Of a stretch of 64,000 bases of DNA, positions 22,281-33,578 are shown one piece after another. The DNA is from Ampelocalamus luodianensis (taxonomy: Eukaryota > Streptophyta > Magnoliopsida > Poales > Poaceae). Under the pieces are notes generated by a model. That model had not been told where the DNA came from. It worked only from the letters and a program-made list of their open reading frames with translations, and searched no databases. The first letter of the stretch is position 1; each line of letters opens with the position of its first letter. Both the position numbers and the translations under genes were made by a program. The stretch lies in contig CM070622.1 in assembly GCA_036346255.1 (NCBI GenBank), forward strand, positions 30,344,751 to 30,408,750. The letters are read 5' to 3'.

Positions 22281-22969
22281 TCCTCGGACGCGAGCTCTCA
22301 GCGACGGACGCCTCCCTCCGCTTCGGCTTTGGCTCCGCGCGCTCCACAATGGGGAGAGAGATGGGTGGGTGCGTGTGAGGGAGAGAGTAGCAGTCTAGCA
22401 CTGCGCAGCGGCAGCGCTCTGGCACTACTGCGACTGCGAGTTTTACTTTGCTGCACCGAGTAAATCTTTGCTGCGGCCTCCGCCGCGACTCTGGCTGAAG
22501 AGACTTTAGCCTATGACCGGTGGGTCCCAGTAAGGACGGGCCCTGATGTCGGTGAGGGTTGGTATAAACAGTAGCGAAAGGTGGGGGAGGGAGGGAGAGG
22601 TGAGTGGGAACGTGACGGGGTTGATGACGATAATGGGACGGGTGGCGCCCGATCGTTGAAAGTTGTTGACCTATGCGCCCCTCTTCTGGCTTGGGCTGCG
22701 GAACCACAGTGACGGCGCTACTGCGCAGCGTGCATGAATGCGCTCACGTGCGGCTTTCGAGCTTTTTTTTTTACGCGGAATTTCATTTTCGAGCTTCGGG
22801 GCGGTACTAGTCGTTTGCACACTCAAATTTTCATGACATGGCACTTGCTCACAACCAATGTGAATATTAACTTTCGAATATACTTCCCCCAGTAAAAAAT
22901 AAGCCGCGTGCTAAATCATGGACAATTAAACTTTAATCATTAATATATTTGTTTTAGAGATAATTAATT
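22281..22969. other. Divergent upstream region between two genes
   Basis: GC-rich then AT-rich upstream DNA of the minus-strand gene. TATAAA on the plus strand at about 22563 has no evident plus-strand gene. No coding region is supported. Confidence 0.35.
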
Positions 22970-23067
22970 ATTTGCCACTGCCTAAGGGTGAATTTTAGGA
23001 TTTACCATTGCATATGAGTATAACATATGACAAATCCTAAATTACATATGTTTAGACAGTGGCAAAT
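22970..23067. mobile_element. 98-bp fold-back MITE
   Basis: The sequence is close to a perfect hairpin. It starts ATTTGCCACTGCCTAA and ends TTTAGACAGTGGCAAAT, with inner arms AATTTTAGGATTT and AAATCCTAAATT. No internal coding capacity. The target duplication was not resolved. Confidence 0.65.
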
Positions 23068-23640
23068 GATTGAACTTTTCTTTATTTTACTTTATCTGAA
23101 GTACAGTAAGGCCACCCGTTGGGTACATAACTAAAACAAATTTTTTGCCCACGAAGAAGAAAGAAATTACATCTTTGCCGATTGTCATGACATCGACATC
23201 TGGCCAAATCAAGTTGTGCTCTAGCTGGCCCCGTGCACAGCTTCTCCGAGCGGCGCACAGAATGGCGGTCAACTTGAGTGTTCAGGAGGCGATCGATGTA
23301 GTCGGGAAAACACTTTGGATGGCTCTCTCCGTCTCTAGTATCTGGAGCTGGCCAGAAGACAATGGCCTCTTTAGTCTCGATCCTTAAAGGCACAGCGAAG
23401 GATGATTTAAGCAGTCAGAGCACATAGCAAAACCTATTGCATTGGTCACCAACCAAGCGACCTTCGTTGTCTTCAAACAAACGAACGGAGAACCGCCATG
23501 CATCTGTGTTTGAGCCACCCGATTCATAACGGCATGAGCTCTCAACATCTCAAGGCCCTGGCTGGTTAGATGTGTTTGAAACAATAAAAGTACATGGTAG
23601 ATTTGGAAACAAGGGGATTTGGAAAAATATATGACAATAA

Positions 23641-23644
<4 letters not shown>
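23068..23644. other. Intergenic, possible degenerate coding remnant
   Basis: The minus strand at 23082-23584 translates in two frames into protein-like text (IVFWPAPDTRDGESHPKC, DYIDRLLNTQVDRHSV) that changes frame near 23200, as expected for a decayed transposon or captured exon. I do not recognise the family and do not call a gene. Confidence 0.3.

Positions 23645-23679
<35 letters not shown>
23645..23679. repeat. (AT)n microsatellite
   Basis: An uninterrupted AT dinucleotide run of about 35 bp, roughly 260 bp upstream of the NACA start codon. It is a length-variable site close to a promoter. Confidence 0.9.
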
Positions 23680-23682
<3 letters not shown>

Positions 23683-23811
23683 GGTAAATTCTTCAAACTT
23701 TGAGTGACAAAGCGGGTTTTCGCAATTTTCACTGTTTTGTACTACCTTTTATAGTCCTGCCAGGTGTGTATTTGTAATATCGAAACTATTTGAGGCCCTC
23801 ACTGCGATCCC

Positions 23812-23879
23812 ACCTAAATAAATAAAGTACCAAGCCTCGTTCGGCCCTCCCCATTGCGAGAATCTTCCCTAGGGTTTTT
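23812..23879 (+). promoter_or_regulatory. NACA core promoter: TATA-like box and telobox
   Basis: An AT-rich CTAAATAAATAAAG at about 23813-23826 is the best TATA-like candidate. CCTAGGGTTTTT (AAACCCTAGG on the minus strand) at 23868-23879 is a telobox, an element common in the leaders of plant translation-machinery genes. Confidence 0.45.
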
Positions 23880-23939
23880 GCCAGCCGCCGCCGCCGCCTC
23901 CCCTCTATCCTGCACTCCCTCACCCTCCGAAGCACCAAG

Positions 23940-25988
23940 ATGACGGCGCAGACCGCCGAGGAGCTCGCCGCCCAGATCGAGCAGCAGAAGCTCGAGGAGC
24001 AGAAGAGAGAGGTGAGATTTTGACGAGATCCCTTGTTCCCTCCCCTCCCGAATGGTGCCAATCACCGTTAGAAAGATCGAATTGTTTAGAGATAAAGTTT
24101 CCGCGAAATGTCGGTTTCTTGCTAGTGCTAGATCCTTTCGATGAACTAGATTAGTGGTCTAGATGGTTCTAGTCTGCTCATGGAAGGATGTAGCTTTTAG
24201 AGTGTTATGGGTAGGTAGAAAATTAGAAATGGTCGGTGTTGCTAATCTTGATCTTGTCGTGTGATACTTTATGTGGCTGTTTATTTATACGAGGCTGCGT
24301 GATTCCCTTTTCAATCTCTTTTGTCGCATTATTTGTTACTGCCTCTCGTGATACCAAAGTGTTTTAGTATTTGTGGTTTGGGTAACATCTGGAGAGCTTC
24401 TTTTTGTGAATGTCGGGAGCAGGCAGAGGAGGTTGTGGTTGAGGATGACGAGGACGATGATGAGGACGATGACGATGACGATGAAGTAGATGGTAAGTTG
24501 CTGTGACCACTGACCTCTTCGATTCACCTTTCTTAATGTTCTATACTAATATTAAGAAAGACGATGTGAACATGTGAAATTAATGAGGTGACGAGATTCA
24601 ATTAGGTTATGGCTGTATTTGTGTTTAGGGATTACGTAGTTTGTTGATGGATGGGTTATATTTGTGGATTGCCTGGGTCTATCAATTGGTCGTTTGTTGT
24701 ATGAATGAATGTCTTATGGTTGTCTATTCACTGAGAATCATTGAGGTATTCTCTTTGCATCTGACATGAAGATTGATACGTTTGGCCATTTGGGTTTATA
24801 ACATCTTGTAAAGTCATAAGTCTCATGATCTATTTGATTGAGGTGGGATCTAACCTTAGTAGGGTGCCATGTAAGCTATTGAAATCTCTTCTGTGCTGGT
24901 TTAGAACAAACAAATGAGAGGTTTAGGTTGAAGTCAAGTTGATGGTGGACATATCTGTTTCTGATGCAGTTATTTATTGCTGAAGATTGCGTGTGCATAA
25001 ATTTCTGTGCACTTTTAAGTCTGTAATTAACATTTGTACAGCAAAGGTTCGAATATATTTTGGAGACTTCGACAATTATGCTTAGCTAAGCATGTTTTGC
25101 TGGCAGTAAATAATTCCAGTTGATTGATGATTGTTGTAAAAAATTACATGTTTGCACTCGGGCATCATCTATGTCTTATTTGGAGTAAACTACATGCTAA
25201 CTATACATAGCTTGCATAGACAAGGAAACAAAATCACTGCCTCAGGCTCTTCATTTTTGAGAATCAGTGCAGAACATTATATGGGCAAGGAATTGTAACA
25301 AATAAACTGTTGAGCTTTTATTGATTTACTGGTTCTGGTTCACTTTCGTTTAGAAGCTGCAGGTTGTATTGTTCTCCATTCTATAACTATTAGTCTATTA
25401 CAACACCTGATCAGTATCGGTCTCTTGTATCATATTTTCCAGGACAAGAAGGTGATGCCAGTGGCAAATCAAAGCAAAGCAGGAGTGAGAAGAAGAGCCG
25501 CAAGGCAATGCTGAAGCTTGGCATGAAGCCCATCACTGGTGTCAGCCGTGTCACCGTGAAGAAAAGCAAGAATGTGAGTTACTAAAGACAATTGCTTACA
25601 TAACTTGGTCTATGTTTCTTGTTGTTCGACTAACACGCCTGTTTTCTAGATATTGTTTGTCATCTCAAAGCCAGATGCCTTCAAGAGCCCAAATTCAGAC
25701 ACCTATGTCATTTTCGGCGAGGCCAAGATCGAGGATCTCAGTTCCCAGCTGCAGACCCAGGCTGCTGAACAATTCAAGGCTCCTGATTTGAGCCAGATGA
25801 TCTCAAAGCCTGAGCAGCCATCAGGCCCGGGCCAGGACGAGGAGGAGGTTGTTGACGAGACTGGAGTCGAGCCGAAGGACATTGAGCTGGTGATGACTCA
25901 GGCGGGCGTTTCGAGGGTCAAGGCTGTCAAGGCTCTCAAGGCTGCTGACGGAGACATCGTCACTGCCATTATGGAGCTGACGAATTAG
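23940..25988 (+). CDS. NACA: Nascent polypeptide-associated complex subunit alpha (203 aa)
   Basis: Four exons with canonical sites: 23940-24011, 24423-24492, 25443-25573 and 25650-25988, together 612 nt. NAC alpha pairs with NAC beta (BTF3) at the ribosome exit tunnel, shields emerging chains and limits wrong targeting to the ER. Residues 1-24 are a helical Gln/Glu-rich leader. Residues 25-47 are an Asp/Glu run (AEEVVVEDDEDDD...). The NAC dimerisation domain spans about 58-123 (SRKAMLKLGMKPITGVSRV, NILFVISKPDAFKSP, YVIFGEAKIEDLS). The UBA-like domain is at about 165-203 (EPKDIELVMTQAGVSRVKA to the terminal MELTN). Length matches plant NACA proteins. The start sits in CCAAGATGA and all phases join. 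The gene appears intact. Confidence 0.95.
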
Positions 25989-27219
25989 AGTGCCAGATTT
26001 TTTGTAGTAGTTGAACCTTTTCTCTTGAGTGTTTTGCCGCTTGAGCGTCATCTGCAGACCATATGCTTATCAGATAATTTTTATCATGTTTGCTTCTTCT
26101 GTTAAGGTCATTTTAACATGATTTCACCCTGTTGCTTGCAGCTACAGTGTAGCCAATGCTGTGTTCTCTAGCACTGAAATTTCAGTCATGCAAGGTTTTC
26201 TTGCATGGTTCTTGCTCATCTTTATTCATGAGATAATACAGCAGCAGAGCTGGTAAACTAAAATAAGTAGTCTCTGTTTATTGCAAGGGTGATTCTTACA
26301 ACACTAGGATTTCTTGCCCGCTCATATAATGTAGCACTGTAACATTTATACCGCAGTTTAAATGAAACATCTCCCCACTTTTTTGAGTGGACAGTTAAAA
26401 ACGAAACTTTACTGAGCAGACATGGTCTGGATGGGTGTCTTAGAGTATGTATAATGATATAGATAAATGTTATCTATAGTATTCATCTATGTTATTTATA
26501 GACAGCGTTAAAGATAATTCTAACAATGAATTGTTGTTTTATATATCTTTATAGCCAATTTTTTTATGTATAATGTGTCTGTTATAAGAGACGGTTTAAT
26601 TCTCTAAGATGGTTTAATTCTCTATTTTCTCCTGCTCCCATCCACATTATATCTGTTTCTCCCAACCTCACAGCTCGCGAAAATATTCGTGGCAGGAACA
26701 AGCTGCGAATTACCAAGTACAGCTCACAGCAATTCCCATCGAGAAATGCTTGTGTCATGTGGCTGCCGACGAAGGGAATAATGCACGCACGCCGTCGTAG
26801 TCACCACGGCCCCTTCGATAACAACAAATAGCGAGGCTGCATAGTAAGGCATAGATAAGGACTTGGCTGAAACCAACATGGATCAGGACAAAGGCCCTCA
26901 TCAATTCGTCATCGTCAAGCACACACATACACACTCTCAAAAGAATAACATCGTCGTTATCATCTTCCCATGAATTCAAAGCTCAGACTTACTTCACACC
27001 CACCAGCACAAGGTGGCAAAAAGTCCACTAGTGATAAGCTCTGCAAAACTATCAGGAGGGGACCAGTAATCTAGCATAGCAGCATCTGGAATAAGATAAC
27101 AAGTAGAAAGCATCAACTGCATCAATTACAGTCTGCGGTTCATTTTCAGTTGCCCAACTAATGAGCATCCAGCATTCCAGGCACTTGCCCCACAGAGCCT
27201 AGGCAGGCTTTGCCGAGTA
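25989..27219. other. NACA 3' flank and intergenic DNA
   Basis: The NACA 3' UTR probably ends within the first 300 bp. GAGTATGTATAATG near 26451 resembles a Harbinger/Tourist terminus, but no partner end was found. No gene is seen. Confidence 0.4.
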
Positions 27220-27476
27220 CTCCCTCTGTACCATCTGTTCAGGGATGTACAACGTTTTAGAGTTTGAGTGGTCAAACTTTTTTAAGTTGGACCGTTAATA
27301 TGCACAAAATTATTTAGATTGATCATATAAAAAATTGTACCATTAGATTTGTTATGAGAAATACTTTTGTAATATATTTTTTATTTTTAACTTAACATAT
27401 TACTATAAAAATTAGTGATCACCTTATTGGAAACAGGGTCTTGTCTAAAGCGTCCTACTTTCTTGAACAGAGGGAG
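27220..27476. mobile_element. Stowaway MITE (257 bp)
   Basis: The left end CTCCCTCTGTACC follows TA. The right end GAACAGAGGGAG is its complement. This is the Tc1/mariner Stowaway signature of grasses. The right-hand TA has become AA. The interior is AT-rich with no coding capacity. Confidence 0.85.
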
Positions 27477-28559
27477 AATTTGGCATGACACAGTACCGAT
27501 CTTGTCGTTTCGGATAACCATCAATGTTTAGAACACATTAAAAAGGATCATCCACATTAATCAAGCAAACAGGGGAATGGATTTGGGGATGTTAACAAGT
27601 TCATCTAGGGCACCAACCCGTTGAATTCTTCACTTTTCAAAGCTGCATGCATCATTGATCAGTTTTCACATGAGGCATGCACCGCAGAGGCAGCGGAACT
27701 ATTGGCTAATGTAGCCATTAGGGTATATATTTTACCATGACCTATGGAGAATTCTAATTAGTTTAAGAGAGAACCCATGGTACAGCACAAGTAATTTGGC
27801 AAATGCACTGATACCAATAGTCAATGCACTACGACAACCAATAACATGCCATAAAAAAATGCAACTATGTAGAAGGTACCAGTGAGGGAAAAAATCAAGC
27901 TATACACGAAGGGAAGCCAAAAACAGCAGTGAGCGGGTAATCACCAGATATGGGGCACAATTAAATCCGGTTCAAGGGAACCACAAACCAGAGAATTTTC
28001 AACTCAATCATGTCTATAGTATTGGAAACTAGTAGATTAACATGCCAAAACTTGTATACTATACCTAGCATGCCGGAAAAGGATGAATAATAAATCATGC
28101 AAATTTAATCTTACAAAAATAAAGTGCAGACAAAATTTCTAGCCTAAATATGCTATCTTCGATGAGTGATGACATAAACAAAAGGTAGAGTGACTTTAAT
28201 GTCGTCCAATCATACTTGTTAGTTGTTACCATGGATCTTTGAAATGTCACGATGTGACAAACAACAAAATTAAACTTGGCAACAATGTATTCAATTCCCA
28301 CATATATTCCTGTAGTCGTAGCAAAGTAATTAATACACCATGAAGCAAATAACAACCTTTATCCCTTATAGTTGTATGCAAACGCAAACGGAAACAAAAT
28401 CCAGTTGCTATGAAACTGTAGCAAGATAGAAGGATATACTTGCAAGGAAAACCGTTCATACAATACAGATTGAGTAATAAGATGCCATGCATAAAGCCCA
28501 TTTGATCAGCATCTTCACTAAAACAGTATCGTGAACTCCAACCAGATTACCAGACTAAT
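27477..28559. other. Downstream region of the RING gene
   Basis: AT-rich DNA with no recognised gene or element. The lower-strand part nearest 28559 is presumably the RING gene 3' UTR. Confidence 0.4.
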
Positions 28560-29432
28560 CTAACGAGAACTAGAGCTAGAACTTGATGGGCGAAAAGGCC
28601 ATAAGAACGAGAACGGGTTCCTTCTCCTCTGACGCCCATTGGCTCTCCCACTCCCACTGCTACTTGAACTACTTGAACTTTGACTTTGGTTGGTTGATCT
28701 TGACCGTGAGCAGCTAGCACCAGTAGAGCCCTGAGGTGGCAACTCATATCGGCAAACAGGACAGGAATTATGTTGCTCTAGCCAAGGAACTATGCAATCA
28801 GCATGGTATAAATGCTTGCATGGCATCTCTCTTGCCTCTAACCCCAGCTCGAACTCGTCCTTGCAGACAGGGCAATGTGAGTCTCCACTGAGATGCCTCT
28901 GTGTGATCTTAACAGTAGGCATAGCATCAATCGAGGGCTGCGAGGCAGGTGGTGGTCCTCGACGATCATTCTGAGTCAATTGCTCAATCAGGTCATCCAA
29001 TCCAGGTCCAACGAAGTAGTCTGCAATGTTTGCCCTCCGCATGCCAACACCACGGCGTCCATTAATGAACACATCAAAACCATTGTCCTCCGAGAGATGA
29101 CCGGGAAGCTGGCCACGGAAGAGCAACCATGGCCCTGAGCCAAACTCCATCTCCAGATCAGAAAACATGCTTGGCCTTCCTCTCACATCAACCTCCCGAT
29201 TCAACCCCACCATACCATGTCGCATCACGGCAGAGATTGCCTCCATGATCCCAAACCTCGGGTCACGATGAAAATCAGGATCCATCCCAACAAAGTGGCT
29301 CATGAGAGCATCCACGTCATCCATTTCAGCCACAAACCCAGAATCACAGTAAGGACACTCCATCTCCTGGCCACGAGGCCTAACCCGCTGTCTACATTGG
29401 TAGCACCAGTATGATTGCCTACCTCCCGACAT
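28560..29432 (-). CDS. RING-H2 E3 ubiquitin ligase, RING1-like (290 aa)
   Basis: This is a single coding exon from ATG at 29432 to TAG at 28560. In-frame codons upstream of this ATG contain no further ATG before the 5' UTR splice acceptor. The N-terminus carries a small zinc ribbon (Cys 10, 13, 26, 29 in YWCYQCRQRVRPRGQEMEC...) typical of the plant RING1/RDUF group. The centre has FINGRRGVGMRRANIADYF. A classic C3H2C3 RING-H2 domain spans about residues 187-228 (CPVCKDEFELG, CKHLYHADCIVPWL, NSCPVCR), with all eight zinc ligands present. The Ser-rich tail also has RRRNPFSFLWPFRPS. Such proteins recruit an E2 and ubiquitinate targets in the cytosol or nucleus. The substrate is unknown. No membrane segment or signal peptide. 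The gene looks intact. Confidence 0.9.
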   Translation of the reverse strand: MSGGRQSYWCYQCRQRVRPRGQEMECPYCDSGFVAEMDDVDALMSHFVGMDPDFHRDPRFGIMEAISAVMRHGMVGLNREVDVRGRPSMFSDLEMEFGSGPWLLFRGQLPGHLSEDNGFDVFINGRRGVGMRRANIADYFVGPGLDDLIEQLTQNDRRGPPPASQPSIDAMPTVKITQRHLSGDSHCPVCKDEFELGLEAREMPCKHLYHADCIVPWLEQHNSCPVCRYELPPQGSTGASCSRSRSTNQSQSSSSSSSSGSGRANGRQRRRNPFSFLWPFRPSSSSSSSR

Positions 29433-29490
29433 TTCTTCCAATCAACGTACTGCCTCACCAAAACCCAAAGGCGAGGCGGACCTCCTCCGC

Positions 29491-30515
29491 GCTGCAAAAA
29501 ATTGAAATAATTTCCAAGATCTCAGCACAAAGATCCACTAGTAAGCGGCATAAGCATATTAAATTTCACATGCAACTTACACAGTCCAACTAGACTGCAC
29601 ACACAAACTTCCACAATTGTTCCAACATAGATAAGGCAAAAGACAGAAATGATAGGGACCTTGCAATCCAATATCAGTCCAAATAACTGATTTGGATACT
29701 CGAGCATTTCTACAAATTGTGCATCAGCTGAAATAATAATACAATAAGACTAGAACATTTAGCCTGGTCTAAACAAGGATTTACGAACATGTGAATTTTC
29801 GCGTGATTCTTCGTAATGAGTTACATATGCTCGTTACAAGTCCCGTGGGGTCAACTGAGATCGATGTTGCGAGCTGGAGAAGAAGAACCTGATCCGAAGC
29901 ATGGATGGATGGATTCGTTCAGTAGGGTACCACACCGCAAACAAATCCGTGGCTAACCGAACGGAGAGAAAGAAAGATTTGGATTTGATTGCTCACAGCC
30001 ACAGCGAAGAGGAGCCAACCACCCAGGCAAAACGAGCTCTTAGAACAATCCATCCTATAAAGCTCGTGTTCCTTACCAACAACAGAAGAACTCAATCCAA
30101 GTCGGGATGGATCTCCCCACTTCCAGTACAGGTGGTCGCCGGTGGCGAGGCCCAGCAAACTGTGAGGAAGAAAATAACAACAAACGAGACTGGGAAGAGA
30201 CGAGTTTGGGGAAAGAAACCACAGAAGACGACGACGACGAAGAAGCGGAGAGGAGGGAGAAGAACAGTTAATTTCTGTCTAGAACGAGGGGGGAAAGAAA
30301 ATCAATTCCAGATAGCTCCCACAATCATGCGATACAACACACACATAAAATCAAAACTAAAAAAAACAAACACATTACACACAGACTAATAATTTCGGGA
30401 TGGCTCGACTGCGATACCAGAGGGGAGGAGGCGGAGGAAGCGAAGAACACCACCACGCACCGGAGCGAATAATGGAACAAGAAGTGGGGGATAGATCCAG
30501 AGACCGGGATTTATA
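29491..30515 (-). promoter_or_regulatory. RING gene promoter and 5' UTR with intron
   Basis: On the minus strand a clear TATA box (TATAAAT, plus-strand 30509-30515) predicts a start near 30480. A donor GTAAGG at 30076-30071 and an acceptor TTTTTGCAG just above 29491 outline a leader intron of about 585 bp. The final leader exon reaches the ATG at 29432. The intron call is from motifs only. Confidence 0.5.
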
Positions 30516-30519
30516 CCCG

Positions 30520-31062
30520 CTTGACCCCGCTGGGCCCTCCCACCTCCTCAGCCACGCCCTCGCTGTCCCCTCCGGGGGCCACCCGGCAGTGGCGTCCCCG
30601 CCCGGTGGGCCCGGCGGGTATGGCATCGTTCCTCGGTTCTTGAGCCCGGGGCCGCGCGCCCCTCGCTTTCCGTGAGATGCTTTCCCCCAGGTGGGCCAAT
30701 CGTGTGCTGAGAGGTGTACCGACATGTGGGCCCGAGAGTACGAGGGGCCACGTGTCCGTGTGAAGGAAAGTGAGGTTTCGCGTCGAGTAGGGGCATGCTT
30801 ACTGGGGAACTTTTTAAATATTCGGAGCCACGCGATACGAAGCTGGATCCGTCGTCCGTGGGACGAACGGACGGTCGGATGTGGAGGTCCCGTCACGTGG
30901 TGCCGCGTCAAGGTGTCAGGGGGTGGGCTGTTATTATGATGACGTTTAAATGTGCTAATAATAATGCTACGAGAAGCTATTCCCAGGGTTAGGAGGCTAA
31001 TAATTGTCGTATCACATGTGTTAACTTTATCTTTTTCCTCCGGTATTTAGTACCTTCCTCTC
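30520..31062. other. Intergenic, GC-rich then AT-rich
   Basis: Upstream DNA of the RING gene. The plus strand is where a first exon of the SAC3C remnant would be expected, but nothing resembling it was found. Confidence 0.35.
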
Positions 31063-31671
31063 TGATGAGGGTTTGCCCGATCTTCGTTGATGGCAATCAA
31101 CGACGAAGATAACTCGAAGAAAAAACGTAATTGGATAAATTAGGTAACATTGTGTCAAGCACAAGAACACCATCACCACAATCACACCGTCACCTTCACA
31201 AGGCTCTAACCCACACAACTTGCTATCGGTAAGAGCACGAACTAGTTGATCACGACATATCACTCTAAGCAAACTCAAAGAACTTACAAATATAAAGAAG
31301 AGTCACTCAAATTCTCAAAATCTTCACAATGATATTAAGGGGCACAACCCTAAAACCTTCATTCATAATATCAATACACAACAATCCTCCTCTATTACAT
31401 AGGTGGTACCCCTCCTTATATAGGTTATTTAGGTCGGTTACTACAGTAATCGACATGCTGCAGTACCCGACATACTACAGTACAAATGACGGCTGCTACT
31501 ACTTAAATTACGGCTAGATAACTTAAGTATACAAATACAAATAGGATAGGCAACCCTGGCTTCCTCAAGCTCGACTCGCGACGACGAGCATAACTTCCTT
31601 GAGCTCGATCCGATGCGACGACCATGGAGCAAATGTCGTTGGATCTGGAGACGGCGGCGACGACGGCCTCA
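31063..31671 (-). mobile_element. Possible solo LTR
   Basis: The segment starts TGATGAGGG and ends GGCCTCA. It contains, on the minus strand, a TATA box (CCTATATAAGGAGGGG) in the position expected for an LTR promoter. No second copy, primer-binding site or matching 5-bp flanks were found, so the call is tentative. Confidence 0.35.
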
Positions 31672-31689
31672 CTTTTTTTTTTTTGGTAT

Positions 31690-31842
31690 CGGTACCAAGC
31701 TTGAGAGTGGTATACTTTTGACAACTAAGATCCATGTGGATTACACCGTGAGGGGGGCGGGGGATACCAAGAGGGTAAAGTGAACAGTATTGATAGTTGA
31801 GAGAGTTGGGTGTCAAATGAACCTTTTCCTTGTGATTTGTTC
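31690..31842. mobile_element. Mutator-like terminus, orphan
   Basis: GGTAAAGTGAACAGTATTGA, then TAGTTGAG and GGGTGTCAAATGAACC, resembles the right ends of the Mutator-like elements at 6.0 kb and 56.7 kb. No partner end was found. Confidence 0.35.
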
Positions 31843-32277
31843 AAACTTTTCAATAGATAGGTACAAAACTATTAGATTGAGTAATTTGTTCAAGCCTTTG
31901 TTTTTGTTGCAGCGAGGGAGGGAGCGTTGAGGGACCTGGTGCTGTTGGAGCGGGTGGGCGGCGACCCCGTCCGCACGTCCCCTTCCATCGCCGTCAAGAA
32001 GGTGAGCCATCCGTGTTCTCCGTATACACGTGGACATTATTCCTACATTTGTACTTGCCGTTGGTTCATCGTGATGCTTCATAGCTGGTCTTTTTGGTGC
32101 CTATGTGCTTGGATTGTTCTTTCCATGCAAATGGCCAGATTAGCTTGGTTGCATGTGGTAGTTAGTCGGCTCTGCATGGATTTATTATTGCAATGGGTGC
32201 GTCTGTGCGTGCAAGTGCAACTGTGCATGTCTTTTTTTTGCTTTACAGGGAGATCAGTGTTGCTGTGTTGATAAGTA

Positions 32278-32757
32278 TGGAGTTACATGCTCTAACCAAT
32301 TCATCCAAAAAATTAAGCGGGTGAGGCAAGACGAGCAATTCACTTATACTTCAACACTCCTTCTCACGTGTAGGCTCCCTCATACCTAAGACGTAGAATA
32401 GAAGTGGGGTACACTATTTCTTCTTTAATTGTGTTAATTGGATCTTGAACTCAAAACCTCTTGATTCTGATACTATATTGAGTTGCATGAACCAATCAGT
32501 TCACCCAAAAGCTTAAGTTGATGAGAAAAGACGGACAATTCACTTATACTTCAACACCCGTCATGTGTAGACTCCCCCAAGCCTAAGACGTGGAATAGAA
32601 GTGAGCTGAAATTATTATTATTTAATTGCTCCAACCGAGTCTTGAACTCAAGACCTCTTAGCTTTAATATCATATTGAGTTGCATGCTCCAACTAATTCA
32701 TCTAAAACTTTAAACTGATGAGAAAAAATAGATAACTCATTTATACTTCAACCGTAA
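32278..32757. repeat. Tandem repeat of about 200 bp, 2.4 units
   Basis: GTTACATGCTCTAACCAATT, GTTGCATGAACCAATC and GTTGCATGCTCCAACTAATT begin successive units at about 32282, 32482 and 32679. Each is followed by CACTTATACTTCAAC or a variant, and the first two by CCTAAGACGT. It lies within the SAC3C intron. Confidence 0.7.
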
Positions 32758-33109
32758 CTATAAGCTGGAACAGACGAACTCTTTGTGCTAGTTGCATATG
32801 CTACCAGCCTACCAGTGGCAGCGCTCTTTTCATCCAATCAGTATGATCCTTTCTCTCTCTCTTGCTTTTCCTTGTGTTTAATAAATTGTTGGATGGGAGA
32901 CAATCCTGACTAGCCAGCGCGGAAGATTGGCAAAATGATAGGTTTAATAATTTGTGAAATAATTCTGTTTAACTTAAACTTGAGGTCACGCTTGCAGATA
33001 AAGGAAAAAGTGTGCAAAAGTAAATGGGGGAAATTACTAGAGAACCTTTACATAGCATGCCATCATTAGAGAAAAAAAAGTGTTTTCATCTCCTAAATGA
33101 TGATAGCAT

Positions 33110-33480
33110 AATGAGAAGCGAGCGACAGCTCGACTGGCTAGCGGCGGCGACGTCCCCCAAGCCCACCCGTTTGAACCTGGGGGTTCAACATTTGGGTGTC
33201 TCACCCGGGGTTTTATGATGCTTGAGCTAGGACTTGGGTGGAGGAATGTGCAGAGACACAGTGGTACAGGGGAACTTTAGGTTTCTAGCCCGCCACGGTT
33301 TGAGCGTTGCTCCCATGGGCATCTTGTGAGTAGGATGCTTCTTCTTCTTTAATGTGGACCGGATAGAGAAATTCCGAACATCAAAAAATAATAATGGAAC
33401 TGCATGTCCTGCATGCTTGAGGTCATGTCGTTGGGATTGTAAATTTAAGTAGTTGTAGTTGTGTGGACAATGAAACAATT
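33110..33480. mobile_element. Possible tRNA-derived SINE (Au-like)
   Basis: CTCGACTGGCTAGCGGCGGC resembles a pol III A box region of the grass Au SINE, and CGTTTGAACCTGGGGGTTC a degenerate B box about 40 bp later, followed by TTTGGGTGTCTCACCC. The 3' end and target duplication were not resolved. Confidence 0.35.
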
Positions 33481-33578
33481 AGTTTTACCTGTTGCCTCAA
33501 ACTTTTGAGTTTTTCATGCTGCAATCAATTGTAAGTCAAGTGATGCGCACCTAGCACTGGCTAGAAAATCTTAAGCTG

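Noticed and set aside
23082..23393. Protein-like minus-strand frame (DTRDGESHPKC, DYIDRLLNTQVDRHSV)
   Set aside because: It changes frame and no family was recognised, so it is noted in the intergenic entry and not called as a gene.
24541..24562. Helitron-like 5' start (TCTATACTAATATTAAG) in NACA intron 2
   Set aside because: No CTRR 3' end or hairpin was found in the intron. A match to an AT-rich 17-mer is too weak.
26451..26640. Possible Harbinger MITE start GAGTATGTATAATG
   Set aside because: No inverted partner or TTA/TAA duplication could be found.
29901..30389. 162-codon plus-strand frame upstream of the RING gene
   Set aside because: Basic low-complexity translation lying in the RING leader and intron on the opposite strand.
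32250..32330. An exon-like stretch GDQCCCVDKYG after a TTTACAG acceptor in the SAC3C intron
   Set aside because: It does not match the SAC3C sequence expected between the two recognised exons, and those join directly in phase.
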